A stretch of 64,000 nt of DNA from Posidonia oceanica (GCA_037176725.1 JAZBRS010000029.1:44650001-44714000); one strand, 5' to 3'. Shown: positions 11,501-22,907, counted from the stretch's first letter. Numbers and translations: made by a program. The notes: generated by a model from the sequence alone, not told the origin.

Positions 11501-14052
11501 ACAGTAACATGCAATGAAAGAAACAGACGCGGCAGAGCTCCGCGCGTGCCGCCGACGTCGCTGGGGAAGAAGATGAGGTCCGGCGACCTCAAGAAGCGCC
11601 CACAGGCGACGGAAAAGAGAAGTAAAGGGTAGGTAAGCAAGAGGAGGTTCAAGCGAACCTCCTGGACGAAGTGGTTACCTGGGGTGCTGTCCAGAGTGCG
11701 CTGACGACACAGAGATTGTCGGAGCTGCAAGGCAGAGGTGGGGAGCACTGCTGGAGCGGCTGCAGAGCTCGGCGAAGGCCTTGGCGTGCTCCTGGGATCG
11801 GCGCAGTGCTTTCTGGATGGCGAGGGAGCAGCTGCGCAGCGTCGGGTCCGGAGGTGGTTTCTGCTCTCCGGCGTTGGGTGTAGAGGGGTCGTCTGGAGGC
11901 TTTAGAGCTCTGGAAGTGGTGGAGAAGCTTGGGATCGCTCGAGGGAACTCACAGGAAGCTAAGGGAACGCTCAGATGGGTGTGTGGTAGTCTGTGGCGTC
12001 CGAAATTGTTTCTGGTTTTGTTGGGTGTCTGGGAGTCAAAAGTGAAGGACAGGTTGCACAGAGCTCACGTGGGCAATTGGCAGCTACCGAGCGCGAGAGG
12101 GGGCGTGGCTCGAGGTCTGGAGGAATGGCAGGAGCTTGGGCAACGAAGTCGTTGCTCAAACCAAAAAAATGGGCTAGTGGCAGTCTCTATGTGTGAGGGA
12201 GGAGTCCCGTTGGTGGTGACGTGGGGTAAGGGTGGTGTGTGACCGTTAAGAAGGTGGTTTGGTTCGAGGTTGGCCAAGGAAGTTTTGGAGGATGTCAGGG
12301 GGAGTAAATGTGGGTGGATCTGGAGGGAATCTGATGAGTGCAAGGGCTTTGGTTTCAGAGGAAGAGGAAAGGTCCGAGAGGGCGAGGTGAGGGTGGTCTG
12401 GGTGAGCTCAGGTTCGTGTGGGAGAGTGGTGAGTTCAGATCTGGGTGAGGCTGGGTTCATGGTGTTCGGGTGTTAGATCTATAGGTGAGGTTGGGTTTGG
12501 GTCTGTTTAGGTGTTGGGTCTAGGGTGAGTTTGGGTGTTGGTCTGTTTAGGTGTTGGGTCCAGTGTTTGTAGGTGAGTTTGGGTGAGCTTGGGCATAGAG
12601 GAAGTGATGGGGGTGGAGTGGATGTGGAGGGGATGGCTGTGAGGTGAGAGGATGATGGAAGGATGTCAGGTGGAGTTTGAAAATGGAGGGAGGATGGTAG
12701 CTGGCTGTGGAAGAAAGGAGAAGAAAGGAGGGAGAAGAAAAGGAAAAAAAGAAAGAGGGAGAGGAGGAGGAAGTGGTGTGGACTGGATCGTGAGGTGGAG
12801 GAGAAAAAAGAAAAAAAGGGAAATGAAGGAGTGGGCCGGGCTATAGGAATAGGAAGGAAAAGAAAGGAAAGAAAGAAAGAAAGAAGGAAAGAAAGGAGGA
12901 AAGAGAGAGAGGATAACGAGGAGAGAGAAGAAGAAAAAAAGGATAATTAGAGAAAAAAGAAGGAGAAGGAAGAAGACTTGTGGTTTTCTTGAGTTTTGTT
13001 TTAATTGTTTGTTTAAGGATTTTGTTTTTAATTGTTTTTTAGCTTGTTTTCTCTAAGTTTTTGTTTTGATTATTTTTTGAGTTTGAATTAGGGTTTTGAT
13101 TTTTAGAGAATGGTTTTTTAGCTTTTGAATTAGGGTTTTGAAGTTTTCTTTTTAAGTTAAGTCTTTTAATTATTTTTTTTTTTTTGAGTTTGTTTTAATT
13201 GTTTGTTAAGTTTTCTTTTGATTAGGACTTTAAGGTTTTTAATTGTTTTTGAATGATGGTTTTGCTTGGTTTTTTAGTTAAGTATTTTCTAGGGTTTTTG
13301 TTTTGATTTTTTCTAAGTTTTGTTTTGATTGTTTTCTAGGTTTGCTACTTAGGTTTTTTAATTCGGTTTTTCTTGGTTATTTGATTAAGTTTTTCCAGGT
13401 TTTCTTAATTAGGTTTTGATGTGGTTCTCTGGATTAGGGTTTAGGGTTTTGGTGTGGATTAGGGTTTAGGGTTTTGGAGTAGATTAGGGTTTGGGGTTTT
13501 AGGGTTTTGGGTTTTGGTGTGGATTAGGGTTTAGGGTTTAGTGTGGGGAAAGGAAAAGAAAGAAAGAAAGAAACAAGGAAAGGAAGAAAGAAAGGAAGGG
13601 AAGAAAAGAAAATAAAGATCAAATAACATGAGATAAGATAAAATAAAATAAAATAATTATAAAATAAAGGGAAGATAGGAGAATGGGGTGGGCCCGTTGG
13701 ATAGCAAGAAAAGAGGAAAGAAAGAGAGGAAAAGAAGGAGAAAGAGATGGAGGATAAGGAGGAGAGAGAAAAGAATAATCAAGAGAGAAAAAAAGGATAA
13801 TCAGGAGAGAGAAAAGGATAATCATAAGAGAAAGAAGGTGAAAGGCTTGGGTTTAGAGGGCGGTTTTGTGTGAGTGTGTGACCTAGGGTTTCTAGGATTT
13901 GAGATGTGGGTTTTGAGAGGGTTTGAGGTTTGAAATTGGTGTAAGTTTGGGGTTAAAGGAGGGTGAGCTTCCAGACTTCAGAATCAGTTTCCAGAGTGCT
14001 TCCAGAGTGTCTCCAACCAGTTGTGACCCTTGGCTAAAATGGGGTGTCTACA
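8525..14052 (-). mobile_element. 5' LTR of element A
   Basis: About 5.5 kb. On the plus strand it starts TGTAGCGATCCCG next to the PBS and ends AAATGGGGTGTCTACA. Both ends are the TG...CA ends of this family (B ends AAATGGGGTGTCAACA). Inside, reading along the plus strand: a region homologous to the LTR of B (GGGGAAGG.GTTAGGCACCCC at about 8888), long AT-rich low-copy stretches with scattered ATGCAA words (9900-11500), a GC-rich stretch (11520-12640), a purine-rich stretch (12700-12970), a T-rich stretch (12980-13430), telomere-like repeats, and a second purine-rich stretch (13545-13840). No convincing coding region; the short frames are not conserved. Confidence 0.85.
13431..13541 (+). repeat. 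Telomere-like TTTAGGG-rich repeat inside LTR A
   Basis: Four or so imperfect copies of a 25-bp unit, GGATTAGGGTTTAGGGTTTTGGTGT, each containing one or two plant telomere heptamers (TTTAGGG). It lies in the U3 side of the LTR, between T-rich and purine-rich stretches. It is short and degenerate, so it is more likely a simple-sequence expansion than a captured telomere. Confidence 0.8.
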
Positions 14053-15303
14053 CTAATTTTTCACTTGTATGTAGGGTGGATGGTACTTCTCTTTAGGGGT
14101 TTTCCTTGATTTTCCAATTGTTTGTAGGTTTTCTAGTTTTCTGATTTTTGTATTTTTAGTCTTTTCTGATTTTTTTGGTATATTTTGGGATTTTCTGATT
14201 TTTTTGGTATTTTAGGATTTTCTGATTTTTTTTGTATTTTGGGTTTTCTGGGTTTTTTTTTTTTTTAGTATTTTGGATTTTTGGATTGATGAGTGTGGTC
14301 ACAACCTTTTCCTCTTAAAGACTTGGCATCATTACCTCATATTATTCATGGTGAGAGAACCTTCCCTTCAAACATGCTTTGTCTTTTGAGAACTTAGGAC
14401 CTCAGACTAGCCTTAATTTGATTGTTGTCTCCTTTATTTACTCAGTCCTTGAACTTCTAGAATTCCCTGCCCCTTGTCTGTGAGTGAGATAGGTGGGGGA
14501 GATTTGGAGTACAGCAAGCTCTCTACTTTGGCTCGGGTTTGAGTTCCGCTTGCCTGGTTTGGTCCTAATGCGCCTTTTAATTTTCTAAGGTTTTGTTTTC
14601 TTTTTCCCTTGATTTATGGACAGCTTTCTTTGTTGCCTTCTTTTCACTCATTGGATAGCTCTTTGCTGACCTCTTTAATCTATTTTGGACAATCTTTTTA
14701 TTGCTTTTTCTCACTTGGACAGCTTCTTTGCTACCTTCTTTCCTCTCTTATTTGGACAGCTTCTTTGCTGCCTTCTTTTCTAGGCACTTTATTTGGCGAA
14801 CGGCTCATACCACTAGCCTTTGCTCCGAGCCAGCCTTTTCCTTACCTCCCCGTGCAAGTGTATGTGCAGACAGGACAAGGTTGATGTTACCCTAGTTGTT
14901 CAGTCCCTTTTCTATTTTGGGACACAACTTTCTTTCTTTAGCTAGGGTTCAGTCTTTGGTTCTTTCTAGATTTTGGCATGCTAATTAAGGGTGTACTGTG
15001 CGTAACTCCCACGGATCTAAAGATATCTTCAGGTTGTCACAACCAGTAGTCGGACCTTCCCTGGATGTCTCGGTCTCTACTTAGGAACCTTAGGTAATAT
15101 TTTGACAATTCCGCCTAGTGCTGTAAGTTGTCAGGTGTAACCCACACTCATTAGTTATTTTTATTTATTTTATTACTTATAATCTAACTTAACATTAGAG
15201 ACAAACAAAGATAAATAAAGAAAAACAAAGTATGGAAAGAAAATGTCTTATTTACATGTTTTAATTGAATTAACCACTGTCCTCAATCGGGTTCAGTGGA
15301 ATT
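14053..15303. other. Non-coding part of element D, no gene seen
   Basis: T-rich on the plus strand. Local repeats of TTTTCTGATTTTTTTGGTATTTTAGG occur at 14150-14280, and CTTGGACAGCTTCTTTGCTG.CTTCTTT is repeated at 14620-14790 (three to four copies of about 50 bp). No frame with family-like motifs is present on either strand. It may be a spacer, a 3' untranslated region, or an intron such as Ogre elements are known to carry between gag-pro and RT; the sequence does not decide. Confidence 0.5.
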
Positions 15304-16319
15304 TCACACCTCCCTTCCCAGATGAGGGGGCCTACCTGAGGGGTGACTGCGGAAGTCTGCCCCTAGCGTGGAGTAGTTAGGTGCTTGTGGCACATATTCT
15401 TGTCTTTCTTTTGGTTTGTGCCCAGTCCTTGCATTCAGAGGGTCAGAGTCGGACTTGTCTTGACCCGTTTCTTGCAGTGTTCCCCTGGTGGCTTTGTCTT
15501 TTGCATTGGAGATTCTCAGGATGTAACCATTGATGTCTCTGTTAGGATCTACAGTAACCTCTCCTTCACAACCGTAGTGCTCATGACTACCCCTAGTGTG
15601 TCCACTTGTAGGATCGGGCGGCTCAGGAGGAGGATCAACTCTTGCTTGTGCTGCTTGGAGAGGCAAGTTTAGTATAGCTTCCATGCGTACCAGTCTGAGT
15701 CAACATACTCATCATAAATGGGCGACTGGTTTTCTTGAATTATGTCCTGGAGCACATGATAATTTAGCCTTTCGTGATCATCAGGCAGCTCTTTATTGTA
15801 TAGTTCAGATGGTGGTCCTTCATGGCCAGGGCATGGAGGAGTGAGTTCCCAGTCTGCTTGTATATATTGGATGGTTGCAAACTCAGGCTGAGCAGTTGAT
15901 AAGATGATCTCTGCATCCGTATGAGCCACTTGATGGTTGAACAAGGGATCTTGATGTATCTGCATCACTTGCCAGTCCCCTTGAGTTGCCTTTAGTCTAG
16001 CTTTAAGCTCAGACCACATGATCTTACCCTTGTCATTTCGATTGTGTATTTTATCTTTGATAGTGAAACACTCCTCAAAGGTATGCCCATTGTTCTGGTG
16101 GTAAATGCAATGCTTGGACATATCAGCGTTAGTAGGATTTGGCCTAGGCTCGGGGAGCTGCAGATCTCCACTTTCAGCCAGCATCCTGAATGTATCAGGG
16201 ATTGATTCAGGAATCGGAGGATAATTTGCCTCTAAGGGCCTTTGTAGTCTCGTGATGGAGGGACGTTGTGGTAGTTCCTCTGCCCCTGCTATTGCCCCTG
16301 GTATCCACTGTTTGTCCAT
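15304..16319 (-). pseudogene. Gag C-terminal half of element D with zinc-like motif
   Basis: From 16319 the frame reads through CIYHQNNGHTFEECFTIKDK (about 16050-16110), a CX2HX4HX4C motif of the Tat-type gag class, then an acidic stretch to DEYVDSDWYAWKLY at 15669. A second frame (15304-15684, HTRGSHEHYGCEGEV) overlaps it by a few codons, so a frameshift or stop splits the gene. The gag core lies upstream at 16679-17806 in another frame, with the shift near 16300-16320. RNA-binding part of a structural protein by family analogy. Confidence 0.75.
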
Positions 16320-17806
16320 CCTTGCAGGGCATGTACCGAGTAATCAGGTGGCTGTTGTTGTTGGTGCTGTACTGGCTGCACTAGCTGTCCCTGGTACTGC
16401 ACTGGTTGCCCTTGATACTGATATGGTTGGCTCAGATACTACTTTGGCTGATATTGGGTCAGTTGCCCTTGGGCCAGAAGTGAGTGCTCAGACTGGTATT
16501 GGGGATTTCTTTGCCCCTTCTACTTTTGCTAAATTGAAACCTGTGCCATGTCACTAGTGATCCCTTCAAGTGTATAGCCAGTGCTCTTCTTCTTGCCCCT
16601 TCCCTCGAGCTCTAAGAATGGTAACTCTTCTTTGTGACGGAGGACTCTTGCAGCACGTTCGTACAGTTGAGGGTATGTTTAGAGGTCACTAATCGGTAGC
16701 CCTGTTCTAAGTGCTCCTATAGTGTTTCGGGAAATAACCTCAACTGCCTGGCTTTCAGGAATGTAGCATTTGGACATTGCAGCCATGTCTCTCCATCTGC
16801 TTGCAAAAGTAGCAAACTCCTCATTAGGTTTCATTCTTTCAGCAAGGAGGTCGCTCATTGTGGGCTCGTGCTGGATGCGATGGCCATATTGGAACAGAAA
16901 TTTTTCCTGAACCATCTTGAAGCTACTAAGATCATATGCTTTAAGTGTGTTGAACCATCCCAGTGCTTCTGCCTCCAAGCTCTTGAAGAAGTGATAGATA
17001 GTAAGCCCGTTATCATATTGATAGGGTAGAGCATCCATGGTAAAGATGGCTAGATGGCCTCTTGGATCCTCTGTTTCACTGTATTTTTTCATTTTTGGCA
17101 TTTTGAATCCAGGTGGAAGAACAAAATGAGGGAATTTGGGTGTGTCAAACCCTATTGGTGCTTTAGTAGTAACCCCTACCTTTGTTAGTGCCTCAGAGAT
17201 CATTCTTTTAATGTCCTGTCTCGGCATGGCTTGTTGCCCCTGGCTTAGGTGCCCATGTATTTGGTGGAACGGTGGTGGTAGAGGGTTGTATAGTGGAGAG
17301 AAGGGTAGGGATTGATGTGGAGTGTAGTATGATTGTATGTTAGCGGGAGATTATGGTGAGTATGATGTTCCAGGATACTGTGGTTGGTGATAGGTTGTGT
17401 GTGATGTTTCGGGATATTGTGGTTGGTATGATGTTCCAGGATATTGTGGTTGGTGGTAGGTTGTGTGTGATGTTCCGGGATATTGCGGTTGGTATGATGT
17501 TCCAGGATATTGTGGTTGGTGGTAGGTTGTGTGTGATGGCATGGTTTGATGTATGGAAGGATAGGTTGGCGTTGCGTGGTATGGTGTGAATGAACTTTGG
17601 GTAGGGAAGTTTACAGTGGGGTTTGGTGGTATGGTGTGTGTGTGAGTGGGCGTAATTAGCAGGTTTTGGTGGTAGTTTAGGGAAGAAGGTTGGTGGACGA
17701 ATGGAATTTGTGGGCTCCTAAGTGAGAGGTGGTGCCGTGCCAGGAGTTGATAGATCTCATTAGTTGCTTCCTCAGACAAATAGGAAGCAGTCGATGTAGG
17801 TGGCAC
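16320..17806 (-). pseudogene. Gag core of element D
   Basis: The retrotrans_gag core is at about 16679-17230: FKMPKMKKYSETEDPRGHLA, LEAEALGWFNTLK, KFLFQYGHRI and PNEEFATFASRWRDMAA. The frame opens at 17806 (MPPTSTASYLSEEATNE) and is broken by TAA at 17351-17353, a TAG/TAA at 16679-16681, and TAG codons near 16545, 16536 and 16435, all in one frame. The stretch between core and zinc motif is Gln-rich (QYQGQPVQYQGQLVQ). The same-frame stops without indels suggest decay mainly by point mutation. Confidence 0.82.
17353..17540 (-). repeat. Tandem repeat in gag of element D (HQPQYPGTS units)
   Basis: Within the gag N-terminus the DNA repeats units of about 30 and 45 bp (plus strand ATGATGTTCCAGGATATTGT GGTTGGT and a variant with GTAGGTTGTGTGTGATG). 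They encode alternating YQPQYPGTS and HTTYHQPQYPGTS peptides, about six copies. All copies keep the reading frame. Confidence 0.85.
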
Positions 17807-19347
17807 AACATGGGAGGTTACTCTAGGAAGCGTGCGTTCAAGCGGGGTACTCCATGGTTAGGAGTGGCTTATTTCTCTTTCTCCTTCAACTTCTTATGCA
17901 AAGTTGGGAGTTTCCAGCTCTTCCGCTAGTGAAGTTGAAGCTCTGAATAAGAACCCATTTGGGCCCATGCTTGGTTGTACCGTGGAGGTAAAGGCAGAAG
18001 ACAAACTGATGCGCTCCATTGCAAGATTGTTTTTTTAAACTATTACAGAAAACTTGAAAAGGAAATTACAGACTCAATGACACTACTTAATGCAGACTTG
18101 ATTAAGTAAAAGAGAATAAAATAAAAGAAGCAGCTGCTGTTCTGACGTTCTTGCAACCTGTAGATGGTGACAATCAGATTCCTGCAAGCAATGCACACTG
18201 GAGCGTTCTTCCCTGTAGTCACCTATATGTCAGGCGGCGAAACACATCGCTGTTTAAGACAGCGGCGGAGCGAAGCGCCCTCTGAACAGGCGGCTTCCGC
18301 CTTGTTCTTCCAGCAACCAAGATCTGTTCTGGACAGACCACGCAACAAACAAGAAAAGGTGAATACATGTTTCAGACAGATCGCATGTTTTATTTGTCCA
18401 AGTGTTTAATTAATTAGTTAGTTAAACCTGCATGTTCACAATGAATGGGATTTTGACTTATGGGTACCACTCTTTGACCTTCTTCAAGGTCTACCAAGAG
18501 GGCCTAGGCGGCGGGTTTGTCTCTCTAAAAAGGGGCCCACCACCTAGGATTCTGTCCTTAGGATCGGCTCTTAGCAAACCATAAAGTGATAAATAAACAA
18601 GGAATATTAAAGTATCAAGTATCTACCAAGGATTATTTTTTTGACTCAAGGAGGAGGAGGAGTCAAAAATAAAACCTTAGGACACCTTGAGTTCTTAATC
18701 TAACTATCCCAATCAAACAGAGTATGGGTGAGCGACTTGCACTGGCCCGGTTCGCTCTATTTGATTGTTTTAATTAGAGGAAGATTCCCTTAAGGAACTC
18801 TAACTCTAATATCAATAAAATAGTTTTCAGCTTAAGGGTGGACACATACAAACCTAGAATCCGAATAAAAGCCAAAAAATTACAGTGGGCAAGATTTAAT
18901 CAAATTTTTAAGCTACTACAGATCCTAAAAAAAACAACACAGGATACTGAAAGAAATCAAAAGATCTGCATTGAAATAAAAACCCAGATCCAGTTGCCTG
19001 TAATGGGTGTGCCTGGAGTAGTCGCCGCAATGGACTGCGACGTGATCAGGCGCCTGTTAACTGGGCGACTGGAAATCAGAGTTTTCTGTTTTCAGAATAG
19101 TAGTAACCCGACCCTCTACGACTATAGAGAGGAGGTTGTCATTGCCTCAGAGTGCTAACAAGACCTCTTGCCTTAAGCCAAGATGGTTGGGTTAGAAAAT
19201 CTGTTCTAATATCAGAAAACACTATGGGATTTAGGAGTTGTGAAAATCTAAGCGCACGGCCTCCTAAACCGAAAACAAACTAGATCTAGAAAAATAAATA
19301 AAGGAAAGAAGGAAATGCTCATGTAGCACAGAGGGTTAGCTAAAGCC
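17807..19347 (-). other. Probable leader of element D, no gene seen
   Basis: About 1.5 kb between the gag start and the PBS-like site. It is AT-rich with no supportable coding frame. It includes a GC-rich stretch with an AAGACAGCGGCGGAGCGAAG-type segment (18255-18310) and an AAAATAAAACCTTAGGACACC stretch (18665-18685). Assignment as a leader rests only on its position. Confidence 0.45.
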
Positions 19348-19366
19348 TATCCCACCGTGATCGCCA
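19348..19366 (-). other. PBS-like site of element D
   Basis: On the minus strand TGGCGATCACGGTGGGATA. It starts with the TGG that pairs with a tRNA CCA end and lies upstream of a gag gene. I cannot assign the tRNA. A second TGGCGATCACAATAAGTTG occurs at about 19435-19450, so the exact PBS and LTR border are uncertain. Confidence 0.4.
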
Positions 19367-19776
19367 CTTTCTGTGGATGTGGATTTGGGGGTGTAGAAGA
19401 AGATAACTGTGCATCCACAACGTTGTCAACTTATTGTGATCGCCACTTGTCAATGGGCGGACAAGGCGCCTGGGGAGATGATGATGTGGGTAGTCGGCTC
19501 ACTGGATCGACGGTAGGGTGTCATCCAGCAGCGTCCTCGTGTTACATGAGCGTATTCCTTTCCTTCAAAACAAATAAAAATAGATCTGGGTAAGTTCGTA
19601 TGTAGTAAATGATAATAGATAAAAATAGAGAATAATATAAACAAATAAATCTAATACTAACTAGGGGTTGTTCCCCGCATGCATATGCTATGGGTCCTAT
19701 GTTAAGGAATGCAATAATGAAATGAAAAAGTAGATTGGAAGAAGATACTCCTTTCACCCTCGTGCTGTATGCAGTG
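19367..19776. other. Unassigned stretch between element D PBS and LTR C
   Basis: About 410 bp, AT-rich, no gene. By position it would be the inner end of the 5' LTR of element D, cut by the LTR fragment that starts at 19777. I could not find the matching continuation at 63036. Confidence 0.35.
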
Positions 19777-21790
19777 TGTAGTAATCCTGAATTCTGATCG
19801 TCCATGCACGATGCCAAAGCTCGCGTGCACCGATCAAAATAGGCTCACTATATGCGGCAGGATCCGAGGGAAGAAACTTGACTCGGAAACGCGGGCAAAA
19901 GAAAAAAAAAAGAAATGATAAGACAAATCGGAGTCGCCACCAGGTCTATTAAATTGGGAGACAGGGAAAACCGAGGGTAAAGCATGAAAGGATATGCAAA
20001 ATTGGATGCAAAGAGGGGGCAAAGGGATGCGATGCAACACAATGCGATGCTATGCTATGACTCGTGCCTAGGATGAAGGAAAGGTCATTGCGGGCCAAGA
20101 GAAAGGGCAAGGACTCCTGTTGTTAAGCACGGGGAAGGTGTTAGGCATCCCTGATACATCCGAGAGTCGGTCTTTCTTAGGCAATTTCATGCGCTAATGC
20201 AGGAAGGTACTTGCCTAATGCCTAAATGCAATGAATGTCTGATTGCTATGCATGGGAAATAAACGTGCTATCTATGTGCTCAGCAGCGCTACTAGCGTTC
20301 CGAACTGGACGAACCCTGGTTCGTGAGAACTCCTAGGCAGTAAGCATCATAGCCCTAATGCAAATGCAGGCAATAAAACAAAACTGCAGGGAAAACCAGG
20401 CAATGCAAATGACATGCAAGAGATAAACCAAAGTGGGCGTGGGAAACGGTGCGAGTGCGGAAAACGAGGCGAAAGCGTGGAAAACAATGCAAAGGCGCGG
20501 AAAACGATGCAGGGGCACGAAAAACGATGCAAAGGTGCGGAAAACGATGCAAGGGAGCAAAAAACAACGCAAAGGCATGGAAAACAATGCAAAAGCGAGG
20601 CGCAAAACCAAAACAGGGGTCAAGTAGCATGCATGGGGGTAGTAATAGGCATTAGGAGCAGCAAAACGCGGAAAACGACGAGCAAAGCAAAATCGGCATT
20701 TTAAAATTGGTTCAGCCAACTGCAAGCGTTGGACGCTGGCAACTCCGACGTCCAACATTGGACACTGGCATTGTTGGTGTCCAATACCTGCTGGAGGCAG
20801 ACAGCATGCAACTTTTGAAAAAGGATGCATTCTAGCTATATGAATGCAATGCAGATGTAGAAATGCAGTAGATTGGGTGCATGACATGCAGGGCAAACAT
20901 GACAACAAAACAGAAGCAGATTCAGAGCAAGGGGCAAGCTAAGATTAGCAATTAAAACAAGCAGGGTGTTGGACGCCCGAGAGCATGGTGTCCAACGTTA
21001 GACGCCAGAGAGGTTGGCGTCCAACACAGGCCAGAAGACAGCAAACCAAATGAGCAAACAGAGGGCAAATGAAAATTATAAACATGCATTTAGGCTACTG
21101 GAAGCAGGCAGAAGGTAGACATGCAAGCAAGGATCACATAAAAATTGAAAAAGAACCACATCTGCTACACGTGCCAGGCATAAAGCTCAACCAGAGTGTT
21201 GGACACGAGCTGAACCAACGTCCAATGTTGGACGCCAGGAACAGCAGCATACAACGCACTGGGAGGCACAAACACACAAGAACTTGCATAAAAAATTAGC
21301 ATGCGATCTAAGAAAGCTAAGGAACAATTGCTATGAAAGCTAAGCAAGCATATGAACACAGGAGTCATGCAAACAAAAGGATCAGAGCATCATGCAAGCT
21401 TGAAAAATCAAAAGAGATGAGCAGGGGCGTTAGACGCTGGTGACAGTAGCGTCCAACGTAGGACGCTGAAGCCCTCGGCGTCTAACGCCTGCAGAATGCA
21501 AACCCACCTGCAAAAAGGGGGAGCTCAGCTCTAAACCCCACTTAACATGCATGCAAGCTACTGATGACATGCCAGATCAAGAAAAGGAACTCAAACCAAG
21601 CATATAATCTATTATATGCAAATAAGGAAGAGCATGCACAAGAGTAAAGGATAAAAAACCAATAGAAAATAGCATGCAACTTAAGAAGGAATTATAAAGC
21701 CTAAACATGGTTGCCATAGGGGCCAGGCATCACTAGGTAAGCATGGATCAAGCATAAACTCCAAAAATAAACGATATGCAAGCATGGCAG
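19777..21790 (-). mobile_element. Truncated 3' LTR of element C
   Basis: Starts TGTAGTAATCC on the plus strand, like the U5 ends of the other LTRs, and contains the family block with GGGGAAGG.GTTAGGCA (about 20130). It then carries the GTTGGACGC/GCGTCCAAC hairpin repeats also found in the right-hand LTR of C (60521-62830). It stops at about 21790-21806, where the sequence switches to the protease-RT linker. The U3 end, PPT, integrase, both RNase H domains and RT are therefore missing between this LTR and the internal part. Confidence 0.75.
20728..21490. repeat. About 230-bp tandem repeat with paired hairpins, left LTR of C
   Basis: Four hairpin clusters start at 20728, 20968, 21198 and 21428, i.e. 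every 230-240 bp. Each has GTTGGACGC followed after 8-15 nt by a near reverse complement (CGTCCAAC), then a second similar pair. The spacers are AT-rich with ATGCAA words. The same array occurs in the right-hand LTR. Confidence 0.8.
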
Positions 21791-21806
21791 CAGAATCATC
21801 TACCAA

Positions 21807-22907
21807 GGCTTCTGCAGTCACACCCCCTCGTCATCTGAGGGTGTGTCGACGTAGTAGGCACAGACAGCCTCTTCAGACTCCTGCCTGGCGATTCCTTCGC
21901 CTGCGGGGCCGGCTCTGGCTGTTAAACATACCACTGCCTGGGGTATCTACTCTGCTGCTGGCTGGCTGACCTCCTGGTGCGGCCGACCGTGGCACTGTGG
22001 CGATCAAGGGTGCAAATAGGCTGGCCAGGGATGCAACTGGCGGGTGTGCAGACAAGGCTAGTGCTGTGGCTGGATAGGAGGCAGAAGTGCTCTCCTAGAG
22101 GTCCGAGAATTGGGAGGTTGCGCTGGAGGACAAAGCGCCGACGCCCATGAGTGATGGTGGTTGTCTCTCTAGAGATTCTGTGGGGACCCTCCACAAGGAT
22201 CTGCTGAAGCTGATGGCTGTTTGGCTGATGGAGCCGCCTGCCTTGCTTGTGGTGCTGCTGATGAAGCAGGCTGAGTCCCGATGTCACCTGATTCGACTGA
22301 CTACACCACCGGAAAGGGTAACCTCTGTGCTGGTGCGGCTGCGGCCGTAGGTGGACCGGTGGATAGTGCCTGAAGGTGTGCTCCTGACTCTGGAACTGTC
22401 GATGTAGCTGTCATAGGCACTGATGAAGCTGTAAAATGGGGAGAAGCTGTCATCCCTGACACAAAGCTTGCTGAATCTGCCACTGTATCAGTAGAGAGAA
22501 GGGCCAAGTAAACTGATCGGGATGTTGCAGGCTTGGACTGGACCTCTTTGTTGGTCTGAACTGCTTCCACTGTGCCAGACTGCTCCTCATCTTAGTAGTA
22601 GTCCTCTATGCAGACCCACTCCTCTGTTGGCAGTGAGGGGCTCTGGCACGATACCTGCTGGGCTGAGGCTTGGCTCACATTCGAGTCAAGAACACCTACA
22701 CTAGCAAAGTTAGTGAGGTCCCAAGGGATCACGAGCTTCCGATTCCTCGAGTGCAGGCGCTCACCGTCACGGGGCTGCCATTCATACCCCAAACCTTCGA
22801 AGTCTCTTCTTTCCTCAACTGCAATTGGCTTGGCGATCCCTTGGCTGTGACGCCCGAGTGGCTTTGGTAGGGGTTTCTACAGTGGTGGGACCAGAGGGTT
22901 GGCCTGT
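21807..22907 (-). pseudogene. Element C internal fragment: protease end and linker
   Basis: Minus-strand remnant matching the linker of element A: YYVDTPSDDEG near 21840, the Ala/Ser-rich linker, RSVYLALLSTDTVADSA (22460-22510), and GYEWQPRDGERLHS near 22740-22792. At about 22860 the GRHSQG-like segment jumps directly to a Pro/Thr-rich segment that in A lies about 830 bp upstream, so the protease catalytic domain is deleted. The fragment ends at the insertion point of element B and continues at 49936. Confidence 0.8.
22903..22907. repeat. Left target-site duplication of element B
   Basis: CCTGT just left of the 3' LTR. The right flank is CCTGC (49936-49940), so four of five bases match and the fifth differs by a C/T transition. 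Both flanks lie in element C internal sequence. Confidence 0.65.

Larger units (their letters stand above)
1..14052 (-). mobile_element. Element A: partial Tat/Ogre-like Ty3/gypsy LTR retrotransposon
   Basis: Read on the minus strand, this is the 5' part of an LTR retrotransposon: 5' LTR (8525-14052), tRNA-Arg type PBS (8505-8523), leader, gag, aspartic protease, linker, RT, RNase H and archaeal-type RNase H, which runs off the window at base 1. The integrase and 3' LTR would lie further left. The two RNase H domains and the long LTR place it in the Tat/Ogre-like clade of Ty3/gypsy. Coding parts align along their length with element B (31853-42779) and element C (49936-52720). Reading frames are broken by stops and a few frameshifts, so the copy is dead. 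Its LTR is clearly diverged from that of B, so the two copies represent different subfamilies. Confidence 0.9.
14053..19776 (-). mobile_element. Element D: older gag-bearing LTR retrotransposon remnant
   Basis: A different family from A/B/C. On the minus strand it has a PBS-like site (19348-19366), a leader, a gag gene with retrotrans_gag and a CX2H...H zinc-like motif, then about 1.25 kb of non-coding sequence that ends at the LTR of element A. No protease, RT or integrase is seen. Either A's insertion separated gag from pol, or D is a gag-only non-autonomous element. Its right part is bounded by the LTR fragment of element C at 19777. The 5' LTR is not clearly defined. Confidence 0.6.

Noticed and set aside
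12700..12970. Purine-rich tract in LTR A as a polypurine tract
   Set aside because: It lies inside the LTR, not next to its 5' border; it is a simple-sequence block shared in type with other LTRs of the family.
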